In this document: in pieces, positions 21,501-33,500 of the stretch
Position numbering within the stretch: position 1 is the first letter of the stretch
How the letters are laid out: each line of letters starts with the position of its first letter
Source of the DNA: Opisthocomus hoazin
Lineage: Eukaryota > Chordata > Aves > Opisthocomiformes > Opisthocomidae
DNA length: 64,000 nt
Direction of reading: 5' to 3'
Assembly: GCF_030867145.1 (NCBI RefSeq)
Contig: NC_134440.1
Location: forward strand, 3,968,001-4,032,000
Made by a program: the position numbers and the translations under genes
The notes under the pieces: generated by a model
What the model saw: only the letters and a program-made list of their open reading frames with translations
Told to the model about the DNA's origin: nothing
Database searches by the model: none

Positions 21501-24500
21501 TGTTTTAACCCTTCTGTGTGTAAAAACTGGGAGTTATATAAAAGCCATTTCCTTTCTTGAAACAGTCTCTGGTTTTATCCTTTCCTTGTTGTCTTTGAAA
21601 TTGACTGGCAATTGCTAAGTAATTCAAAGGGAGTGATGCTTACACGTGGACAACATATGCTAAAGAGAAATCTTAGGTATGGCTGTATCCAGCAATCAAA
21701 GTAGATTCTATGAGTGTTTGTTTTGAGAATTATTCAAGTCCCAAAAGAAGCCAGGTCCTTTTTACAGCAAAATATTTCTATAAGCATAGGATGCCCTGTG
21801 CTGAAACCTCAGCCTTGGTGGTAATTTCTAACCATAGAGCACTTTGCAGTTTACCTTGGGCAAAAAATGTAAATAAATGTGGATGGAATTTATTATGCAG
21901 ACCTCTAGTAGGTCCGACTTGCTCACTGTGCAGATTATTTTACTCAGTACAGGAAAATTACTCCAGGTGAAATGTTAATGAATGGGTATTGCAATTAGTG
22001 GCTCTATGACATGGAGTCACCTTTCACCCAACTGCAAATGTCTAAAATATTAGTACCTTAGCTTGAGAAGACTGACCCTCTCTCTCTCTCTGTCTCTCAT
22101 TTTAGATAAAGGAACAATTAAATTGAAGGTGAGTGTCAGTTTTTTTATGACGGTTTTGGTAGAAACATGAGGGGCTTGCTTGCAACTACATCAGGCATTG
22201 CTCTCTGAGCAGCTGAGGCACAAATACAGGTCACGTTCTGGTGCACACACTAAGAAGGAAGCAACCTTTGCAAGAGGAAGAGTGTAAAGTGAACAAAGTT
22301 TAATCCATCACAGCTCATCTGTCAAGGCCTTGCACCACTGAAGAAAATCAATGGCTGAATCTGTGGTTCATCGCTCAACATAAAGTTCTGTGCTGTGACT
22401 ATTTTATAAGAATGGCAGTACGTATTGCTATGTAAGTGATGTGGAACATTGAGCAGACCACAGAAATCCATAGAAATGGCAGATTATTGAACATTGTGTC
22501 TCTGCTAGTTATTCTGGTACTACTATGTTATTTTAAAAACATAGCATTTCACTAGTTTTGTCACCATTTTAGCCTTTCACATTAGTCATTTTTTTGCCAT
22601 CAGCATAGCCCATAAAATGAAGCTTACCCATACTAAAGAGATGGAGGGAATGAGAGTAACTCTTTATTTCCAAAGAGGATTTGTAGTGGAGTGGAATGAT
22701 GATGAATTTAAATGCAATTCTGCTAGAGAGTTCCAGTAGCCATTAAAAATAAATTACATATATTTACCTTAGCAAATCACACTTTTTAAACCAATACCTA
22801 GCTTTATTTGAATCCCTAGGATACTGGAGGTCTGGGTGCAGTGAAAGATACTCATTCTTACAGCAGAAAGACGCCCTGTGAAAGATCTCCCCTGCTTTGC
22901 ACCTTGTGTGAGTTATCCTTCCTCATGCCAATGAGCAAGCTAAATGCTACCAATTCAGAGTTCACTGTTCGTTGAAAGAAGTAATTTAGTTTATGCTATA
23001 TGTAGGACTGAGTGATACCATACAGAGAAAAATGAAGCCATTTTCATGGTTGCTGTGAGATAATTTGACGTGCTTCCATTGTAGTACAGGACTTTTGTCT
23101 CTATCCCTCTTCCTAGATCTTTGAAAAGTGGAGTGTAAATTCAAAGCAGTATGAGTTTTTTCGTCTTGTTATTGGTTAAGCACGATCAAAACATTTGGAA
23201 CTGGAAGAGGTATTGTTTGGTGATTTGCTGTAGAAGATTATTACTTGAAATGTAGGCAAAATGGAGCTGGACTGACAAACCAGTCTTAAAAGTGTTGGAT
23301 CTCTTAACTTGGTCAGGACTTGCTTTGGAGTTGTCACCTCTAATGGGAGGTATAAAGGGGATGGGTGGAACAAATGATGTAAATATCATATTGTGATGAG
23401 CTTCTGGAAAGCAGTAGCTATAACATGCTGAGCTGTAGGCTCTGGATAGTATGCAAGATTAATCCCTGTAGCATATGACTGGGGAAAAAACCCTCCACAC
23501 TGCATTGCTAACTCTTGACTGAAGCTGGTCGTGTCTGAATGAGTCTTTGCTAGGCAGTGCCATAAGAAAAACAATCTGTTTTCTTTGCAGTGGATCCAGG
23601 TATTTGGGAACAGTTCTGTTGTATTACTGTAGCACAGCACACGTCTTCACTGCTCCTGCTGCGTCAGCTACGTCTTCATTGGCCTATAAGTACATTAAAG
23701 CCTTTTATTTACAGAAGTCTAACTAGCTTGGTGGTGGTCTGTCACGACTGATTGGATCTCTTCTGCCTTGGTGGCGTACCCCAGAGTTTTCTCTGCCTTC
23801 TCTGTAATTATTATATGGCTGATGTTGATATTGCTCTGTCCTGCCAGTAGTTAAACTGTGTCAGGGAATTAGGTTCTAGAAAGGGCTTGATACTTCCCCG
23901 CCTCTGCACTTTGCTATGTTGATAGAAGAATATTTAAGTATCTATTCCTTTCATTTCAAGAAGGTATAGTGCAGACCTATGTAACAGGAAACATCAGCAG
24001 TTATACCAAATGCTATAGATTTTCTTTATCCAAAGACTGTAACTTGCTGTTGAATAAAATCTGCAGTGTCATTGCTGATTTTTGTTTTATTTATTTTATT
24101 TTTTCACTCTTGAATTATGACTTATTATAATAATATTTCTATATTATCAGATTTTTTACTTCATAATTTTTAATCTAACATCATTTAAAAAATCTTTTAT
24201 TTCTCTGAGCAACTGGTTGAAAATGTGCAAGCATGCATGTTTTGTTTGGGTGGTTGGTTTTCTTTTGTATGTGTGTTTTTTTTGTGTTTTCCCTTCTGTC
24301 GGTATAGCTATGTCTACCATAGTATGGTTGATTTCCCTGTGTAACACATCTTCTATAGTGGAAGCTGCACATGTAGATCAAATATCACTTGGCTTGAGTG
24401 ATAAAGAAAGGGTAGAAGAGAATTTCCTGGTGTGTTTTTAGCATTACTTTTGCCTCCTTTGAAGTTTATACAGTGTAAAAGATCTAGTATGTTCTTCATT

Positions 24501-27500
24501 TTCTTTTTATTACTAATACATAGTTACAGCAAAATGCAGCAGGTGGCTGCTCTTTGCTCACTTCAGTTCCAGTTATATTCCCCAGAAAGCTTGTAGGCTT
24601 TTCTGTGTCTTCCTCACCTCATGGTCTGTTTTCTAGGTTCCTTCAGGACTTCGTGGACAAGCACATCTAAAAGTCTGGGGCAACCGGCATCTAGCAGAGG
24701 AAGGCTACATTTTTCACAACTATACCACAGTAACTATTGATAGCAAAGGATCATCAGTGTTCATCCAGACTGATAAACCTGTCTATAAACCCAAGCAGAA
24801 AGGTAAACTGACCTTTGAGAACTTGCCAGATACTAGGGCTGCTTTCAAGCAAACCTTTTTTTCAAGGGTAGATTCTAGGATGAGATGTTCTGTTCACTAT
24901 CAGCTGTGATGAGTAATAAATTTCTCCTCTTTTCCTTTTTTAGTGTTGATAAACCTCTTTATGGTGACTTCTGACTTGAGACCAGTCAATGACAGGGTAA
25001 AGAAAACTGTTTGCTTTCACACTGTAAAATATGATGGAATACCTGGCAACGTGTATTTTATTCTAATGTACATTTATGCAGAAATATAATATATATTATA
25101 TATATATAATATTTAGGCATATATTGTGATTTCTTGTTATTTCCAATTTAGGTTTTTTTTCATTTGGTCACATTACTGTTGAAGAATACACACTTTTGTG
25201 GTGCCAACAAATACAATGTTTACTATGCCAGTCTAAGCAGTTAGAAGAATTTTTCAGACACTTGTATTCTATTTAGGTAATGGACAGAGATGCAAAGTAT
25301 TGCTTTTCCAGTTAGATGTGTGAATGAAATGTAGGTTTCTCAGGCTACTCTTACCAAAGAAGAGATATTTAAACTTCGTCACTTTGTGTATCATACCTTA
25401 TACTCGGCAGTTCATCACAAGAAGCAGAAAAGTAGCTTTGTTTCATAAAGCCTTTTATTCTTTTTTTTTTTTCTCTTTCAGATTGAAGCTTATGTGGTGG
25501 TGAGTATCTGTCTGCCAATCATCTAGCATGTATCCTGTAGAGGCACAAGATTCTTGTAGCCTTGAGAGGAACAAGTCACACGTCTGTACCTTTTCAAGTC
25601 CATTATGGCCATTCTCAGCTGTAACCTATGCAATTGTCTCTATCCCTGTGTCTTCAACTGATCTTTGTGTCTTGCTTTTTTGTTATCACCAACAAATATA
25701 CTTGTATTCTACTTCAGTTTCAGAAATCCATTCCCATTTTTCAGCCTGAGAAGAATTGGCTAGATTCACTGGGGTTTACAAATGTAACAGTCCCACTCAA
25801 TTTCTCCCTTCTTTTCAATGCAGACACACTCCTATCCTTCATCTGGCTGGGCTGATATAGCAGGGCCAATCTCATCTCTGCACCCAAACATTATGATAGT
25901 GGACAATAGAAAGTCATGGCAAGGAAAGGGTGCTCCTGTCTTCTTCTTTATGAGGTGAATGAGAGGTTCCTTCTGTGTCTAGTCTTTTTTTAAACCATGT
26001 GTTTTCTTTAGCTGTCAGCAAGCAGAATTCACCCTCTTCTCTTGTTTGCATTCAGTCACAGATTTAATGCTGACAAAAACAGTGGGATTAATTTCATCTG
26101 ACTTTGTCACCTGAAGATTGTCTTGCTAGTTGTACAGCTCTCTTTGTGAATAGAAAGAAAGCGTCTTCAGAGGCCAGTTCATTCCATCCAAAATAGGTGT
26201 CTTAAGATAGGTGGAAGATCTGCCACTTGACAGTCGTTGCTTGTGTGCATTGGTTAGAGAAGCAGTGTCCTTAAACGTGTACTGAATTTTAGAAAACAAA
26301 TACCCCTGGTAAAGTATCTTCATAAATTTTTGACAGATGTTAGTTACATTTGAGCTGTTAATGAAGTGTTCTTTGTTGCAAACTGAGTTAAATGTATTAG
26401 TGATAATCATTTTCACTGTGATGTTTCTTATTCCTAAACCACTATGCAGGATCCTCGGGGGTCTCGTATGATAGAGTGGAGCAATTTGAAGCCATTTTGT
26501 TGTGGTAAGTTTCAGATAATTTTTTCGCAGTGTATTGTTATTTGCCTTTGCTTCTGCTTACACTGAGTTGTGTTCAGTGACCTTTGACAAGGGCTGATGA
26601 GCGACACAGAGTTTGCAGTATGTTGTTTCCTTTTTCAGGTATTGTAAATATGACTTTTCCTTTGTCTGATCAGCCGGTGTTCGGTGAATGGCTCATCTTT
26701 GCTGAAATGCAGGGGCACACGTACAACAAATCCTTTGAAGTTCAGAAATATGGTGAGTTGTATTCAGATCGACTTTGACTATAACCCAAGTGCATTTGGA
26801 AGAACAAAACAGTATGAAATGTTTTAACTTGAGGTAAAACACCTGAGAAATAATGCATTTAAAATGTCACGAGGAAGAATTCTTTAGAGGCTCTGGACTT
26901 CAGGGACATAGACACTTGCAACTTAACCAAGGCCTTTATTCCTGTCCTCCACACTTCACACAGTAATGGACCTGAAATGGAGTGTCACATTGCATGATCT
27001 ATTTATGTAACAAAGATTTAATTTTACTTTGGAAAACTCTTTAAGATGCTTCCAGTCTGTCAGTGCTTCCCTTCCTTTCCCAGAGGCCTCCTTGGAATTC
27101 TGAATTCTTTTTTTGCTACCCTCCTTTTCAGTCTCAAAGTCCTGCTGTTTGATGAAAGGTGGGCATCACTTCACCCAGCACACCAGCTATGGCATCTGAC
27201 CTGATCACACAAGCATTTATAGACACTGACAACTGCTCGTGTCTCAGCTCTATTCCTGACACATCGTGGATGAGTCGGTAGTGAATTGTCCTTTTTACCA
27301 TGTATCAAAGAAAAGTTTGGGCTCAAATCCTGGTACACAGATCCCTCTGAAAAGAAGTAAAAATCTAAGGGTGTTTTGCTAAGGTCGTCTTGCCAAGATG
27401 GTCTTGGTTTGCTGCTTTTGTTGTTTTGTTCTCTGCTGAGTGCTGTCCTAATGTTGACTGCACTGCCCTCATCCGACCACAAGCAGTGATCTTGTCAGAG

Positions 27501-30500
27501 CTATGTATGCTTTTGCTATAATCTGGACAATAAGATCTGCTTGACAAGATTCTGTTGTATTTCTTTTCATTGTAGTATTACCAAAGTTTGAGTTGCTGAT
27601 TGACCCCCCTCGCTACATTCGTGACCTTTCACTGTGTGAAAAAGGAACTGTCCATGCCAGGTAGGAACATGTCCCAGATAAAGTTTCACTGCTATGGATT
27701 GTAGTACAGCGACAGGATGGTGCGGTCACTGGAGCTTAGATCTCATCTGCTGCAGAGTTTTCAGATGATTTCTGGTCATCATCAGAAGCTTTCCTATGTA
27801 GGAGCCATCATAAAGCTTGTTAACAATAACAAGCTGGAAGACCTTCTGTATATATTTTTTCTGTTTGCTAGATGTGCAGGTCACGTGGTACTAGCCTTGA
27901 TAGAGTCAGGAAAACAGAAAACAAATGGAAGTTATTAATTATCTTCTTTCCATTTCAGATATACATTCGGAAAACCAGTGACAGGAAAGTTAATTGTCAA
28001 TATGACTATAAATGGCGTAGGGTACTACAGGCATGAAGTGGGACACCCTGTCCTCAAGACAACCCAGGTGAGGGAGACCATGGGGTCAGCTGTGATAAAA
28101 TGCCTGATCTGTACTCTCTGACGTTAATACCACAGCTCTTATTTTGTTACTGATGGGATATCAGAAAAGAAATAAATAAATGTGATAATTTGGTCCAGCA
28201 TAATAAAAATATTGCTTTTTTTACATGTTATGTTTATGACTGGGGGGGGATGAGAATTTGTTGCCATAGTATTAATCTGGTTTTAGAGCATGTGGGGCTG
28301 AGGGAGAGCATGAGAATGAGGGACTGTGACAGAGCTAGTCCAGACTATGGATAAGGACGGAAAATGAAACTTTCTTTCTTTCCTCCTTCCTTCACCCACT
28401 CCCCAATTAATTCCTTCCACTTCACATCCTTTAAAAATACTGCTGCAAACTCCTGTCAGGTGTTTATGCTATAAATTTGGCTTCTAGACCCTTTTTGAAT
28501 GTGAATGCAAACTTATGTTTCCGTTCCCCAATACGCTTCGTAGATTGATGGCTCTGCTGTTTTTGATGTGTGTGTGAAAGACATGATGCCAGCTGATGTT
28601 CCGGAACATTTTCGAGGCACAGTCAATATCTGGGCCACAGTGATCAGCTCTGATGGGAGCAAGCAAGTTACGTTTGATGACTCAACACCTGTTCAAAAGC
28701 AGCTGATTGATATCAAGTACTCCAAGGATACCAGAAAACAGTTCAAACCTGGACTGCCTTACAAAGGAAAGGTAAGACTGAAAGTAGACACTGACATGTG
28801 GCTTATACAAAGTTCTACTGACGTGATCCCAGGATGTTACACCATGTTCTGGTGTGTTTTTTCCACATGCTGTTTCTGTCACTGACTGGAATTGCTGATA
28901 ACGTAAACCCCGTTGTTCTATAAATGGAACACTGTAGGTAGAAGTCACTTACCCTGATGGAAGTCCAGCTGACAGAGTCACTGTCCGTATTAAAGCTGAA
29001 CTCACACCGAAGGACAACGTTTATACAAGTGAACTGGTATCAAGAAATGGCCTGGTGGAGTTTGAAATCCCCTCCATCCCTACAGCTGCTCAATATGTCT
29101 GGCTGGAGGTGGGTGAAAGCTTTTATGGGATTAACAGGCTTTAACGTAACTAATCTTGTCAAACCTGCACTTTAGAAATCAGTGCTACAAACAGGAAATC
29201 AGTGTCTTTTAGCTTCAACTTCTTGATTTAAATGCAACAAACACTCACTTTGTTTCTTGCTGCCAGCAGAACTGATGTTGATAACCATCATGAAAAGGTG
29301 CTTCCCCAGATACAGTTTAGCATAGTAGTAAGGGTCTGATATTTTTTGGAGAGTACTGTTGCTATGTAAAATTGAACAGCTGGAAAGTATAAAATGGGAG
29401 ATGGGGATTCAGTGTAAGAAGAGAGTACAAATCAGGCTTCCTATATATGCATAACATTCAGATGTAACTTCTGTTAAGACCAAGGTGACGGCGATTGATG
29501 GGAAACCGTCTGGGGATCAGTATCTGCCAAACTACTTGTCCATCAGTAGCTGGTACTCGCCCAGCAAGTGTCACATCCAGCTCCAGGCACCAGATAAACC
29601 TTTCCAGGTATGTTGGCTTCATACTCCATCATGGCAACAACTGCATTTCTTGGCTTAAAGTACTTTGTTGTAGTTAAATGTTTCTAGCCATTTCTGTTTC
29701 TGGGATCCTGGACTGTTATTGTTTCCACTACAAAGGTTGAAATAGCTGCGCTTCAGCCACCAACTAATTGTTCAGTGTGGGGTGCACATAGTTCTAAGCA
29801 AAGTACCTTTGATGCTTTGCACAGCGTGGCATTCTCGTTTATGTTGTGGGGACAGAGGAGAGAGGGTGGGTGTAGGCACTGACAACATTTAAGTTTTTCG
29901 TATTTGTTTGTTCTGTGAACCTCCAGTATCATTCACCTATGAATCGTTTTGTGAAAATGACATGCTTTAGTTCAAGTCGACAAACGTTGGAAAATTGGAA
30001 GTGATGTTAGTGGGAGTGGCTTAATTACTAAAGATCTGAGTGAGGGCTATGTAGTCTCACTAGAACTTCCAGTTTAAATCTCAGCTGAATCTGTTTAGTC
30101 TTCCAGTTATCGGGCTATGAACATAGTTATCTTGTTGTCTTTTGTATTTTTTGTAGGAGCTTCTCTAAAAATGTAGTCCTTCCATGTAAAAGTTGTGGTG
30201 ATCTCTCTCTCCTCAAGGAAAGATCTGATTTAACCATGATTCCTGTTGCGTATTGTTTTGCTGAGAGGTGTTTAGGGTTTGTTCTCTACCCAAGAAGATG
30301 CTCCGAGGGTCTTCATGTTGCTTTGTGGAAAAAAATCCTAATGTGGGTTTTGGCAATATACACACTTAGATTTCTATTATCAGCAGATCCGTCAGGTTGG
30401 TTTCAGACTCTTTATATCCAGGTAACAATAGGGTGTTTTATCATGGAATTTCATGGAAGTTTAATGGCTAATTAATCTTTTACAAGTTTCCTGAGGTATG

Positions 30501-33500
30501 GAGAGGGGATTATACACTGCTAATCTGAACACATTGTTCTTATTATAACCTGATTAGAACTAATTCTTCTGTGGGAAAGCTAGGAGTTAGATGACCAGCT
30601 GATGTGAGAACTGTTTCCCTGCTTTGCCAGCTCTTGCTGGGTGTTCCAATTAGCTACATTCATTTTTTAATGAATTGTTTCATCATTTGCACTGGGGAAT
30701 TCTTAATACTTCAAATATTTAATGTCACGAGGCACTTGGACTCTGTGGCATTCTCACTGTATTTAACCATTAGCATCTCCTTCTGGTCAAGTCCTTGCAC
30801 TTTGGTTTGTACCATGTGTACATTCTGGAAAGATAATACTGGTAGTGCTGAAGAAAGAGGTTTTTTTAAAGACTGAGGTTTAACATTGCTGTTCAGCCTT
30901 AACAGTCTTAGTTGGGCACTGCTATGCTTTAAATGGCAGGAGGATCAGGAGTGGAAGTTGCTGAAGAAAGCCTACTTAACACAAGCGTTAGCTGCTCCTC
31001 ATATCCCAGTAGCAAGAAGTTTGTGTTCCTAGGAAAGTCGGCTGCTCCCCAGAAGGCTTATCACTCAGCCAGACGTGACGGTCCTAATCCCAGGACTGAG
31101 CACTGATGTCTGTTCTGTTGGGATTGGCAGTGTGTGTGGGATTTTGTCACCAGGGGATTCAGTGCTTTGTGAGTACCTCTGGGTGTAGGACTTCGGTGCA
31201 CAAAAGCTGCAGGAAGTCAGTGTGCTGTTCTGAAGCCTATTGCAGGCATCAGATGAGCTTACTTAGAAAAAAGATGCTCTCTTCTCATTTATTTGTATGT
31301 TTGACAGCTCCTTGAGTGCCAGACGTGCAAATTAATATCAAGACTTGTGTAATTTGAAAGCATTTTCCCTTCAGATCTATTCCCAGTAATTTCATGCCAC
31401 ATTGGTTATGTTTGAATTAGTATTTGCCATATGAAAGTAATCACCATGTATAATCTCAATTAAACTGCAAAGACTATCAAACGCACATCACTTCCCACCC
31501 CCAATCCATCTCTCTTCTTTTTTGGGCTGCACTACTGAAGGGGTGACTAAAATTCAACCAATTCTGACAGCTGCTCTGTGCCAAAAGGCTTAACTTTCAA
31601 GATTCCAGAGATTCCTTTATTGTTTTCATTAATGCATACAACCCCCCAGCCCATTCTGTTAGATTTGCAGGGAGTGAAGAGCTGAACACAGGCCCCTTTT
31701 TATTGTGAAGAAAGTCCATGAAAACAGTGCTAGTGTACTTTTCAATGCATACATTTCTTAGGAGAGGGGCCACATCTCTTGTGGACTGAAACCCAGATAG
31801 ATTTCTGTGCTTTATAAATAAAAAGCATGCGTTGTAACAGACCAGATCTTTTGCTTTTCTGTCTCTGGGTGCAGGTAGGAGAGGAGGCTTGGATTGCAGT
31901 GAAGTCCACGTGTCCTTGCAACTTCAGTCTACATTATGAAGTGGCATCGCGAGGCAACATTGTCCTTTCAGGACTGCAGCCCAGTAACATCACCCAGCAG
32001 AGGAGCAAAAGAGCCACCCTTCCCTTTGAGAAGAACACTGATATCACACACCTTCCAGGAACAGGTAGCTAGCATCAGAAATGCAGACTTGCCCCTATTT
32101 TCAGGGAACAGCAACTTTTCTGCAGACCTCAGTATCCTCTTTATTGAATCTGATGCTCCTTAAAGAGCATAGAATAATTTTGTGCAAGAAAAACAGTGAT
32201 ATCCATTGTGCACATAGTCAAATATAAAAAATCAAGTCAGTTATAGAAAAAGATAAATTTCTCCAAGAGAGGTAACTCTTGAGAGTTTTCTCTAGTCTTT
32301 CTCTGTTAAGAAACCTCTAGTCTTTCTTAATGTGCTGGGCTTGGAATCAGCTGAGTGGTAAGGAAGCGTATGAGGGGGCTGGGGCAATTTACGAAGCTAA
32401 GTTGAGCTTAAACTGGGAAGAGGACACTAGGGGATGGACTGATAACATGGATCAGGCTAAAGGAAAAGATCGTGCAGTTAGCCTGGGGAAGGGAAATGAG
32501 GTGTGGGCTCCTAGTCTGTACAAGTAATAACGGAAAGATAAAAACCTGGTGAATTCGGGGAACAGGGGCATAAAGAATGGTATGCTTGGGAAGATGCATG
32601 CAACGGCTGCCAAAGGAAAAGTCTGTCTGTCCTAGTAATGTATCTGCAATAGCAGCCAGTTGTAGATAGTTTGGAAAAAAATAAAAGACATGTCCCTAGA
32701 TGTACCCGCCCAGCAATCAGTGGTTTAAGAATTGGTAGTAACTTTCTGCACTGAAGCTTGATTCTGAGCTTCTGTATTTATGGGTTGCCCAGAGACATTG
32801 TGGTCGCTCCATCACTGGAAGTGTTCAAGGTCAGGTTGGATGGGGCTTTAAGCAACCTGACTAGTGGAAGATGTCCCCTGCTCACAGCAGGAGGGTTGGA
32901 ACTAGATGATCCTTAAAAGTCTCTTCCAGCTCAAACCATTCTATGATTCTATTTAACTGCTGCTAGTGAAATGATGCTCTATAAACTGCATAATCCTGTT
33001 TCAAATTCATTTATACTTTTTCTCTCGGCAGCATTCTACAGCAATAGATACCCTCTTGTGTTTTTTTAAATGGCTTGATAACTTAAGTGCATATCTCCTT
33101 GAATTTATGTCAGGAAAAATGCTGGGTAGTCATTCTCTATCCATCTTCTCTGTACTGCTCATAACGTTATGGGTGCTAATTGCCTATCGTCTTACACAAG
33201 GAAAAGAAAAAGGAAAGGAAAAGATTCTGAGTTCAAGAAGAACTTGCGCAACAGGAACAAGGGAAGGATGCAAGTCTTGGGTGTAGAGTTCTGTGCCTCG
33301 CAGCATTTGGATGGGGCAGGAAGAGAGTGATTTTGATAAATAACACTGTCCTTTTTACAATTTATTTTTTAGCACCTACTGATATGCCTGCAGCAGAGGT
33401 TGAAGTCTGCATGACATTCCTCCGGTTCTCAGTAGTTCACAACATGGCTCCCTTGGGCCGTCTTCTGGTGTATTATGTCAGGGAGAACGGAGAAGGGGTT

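Larger units (their letters stand above)
18394..24636 (+). other. CPAMD8 introns 1-3
   Basis: Intron 1 (18394-20686), intron 2 (20839-22105) and intron 3 (22129-24636). Intron 1 starts in the CpG-rich block and ends with the inverted-repeat pair described separately. An AT-rich stretch lies at about 20340-20460. No other gene was recognised. Confidence 0.7.
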
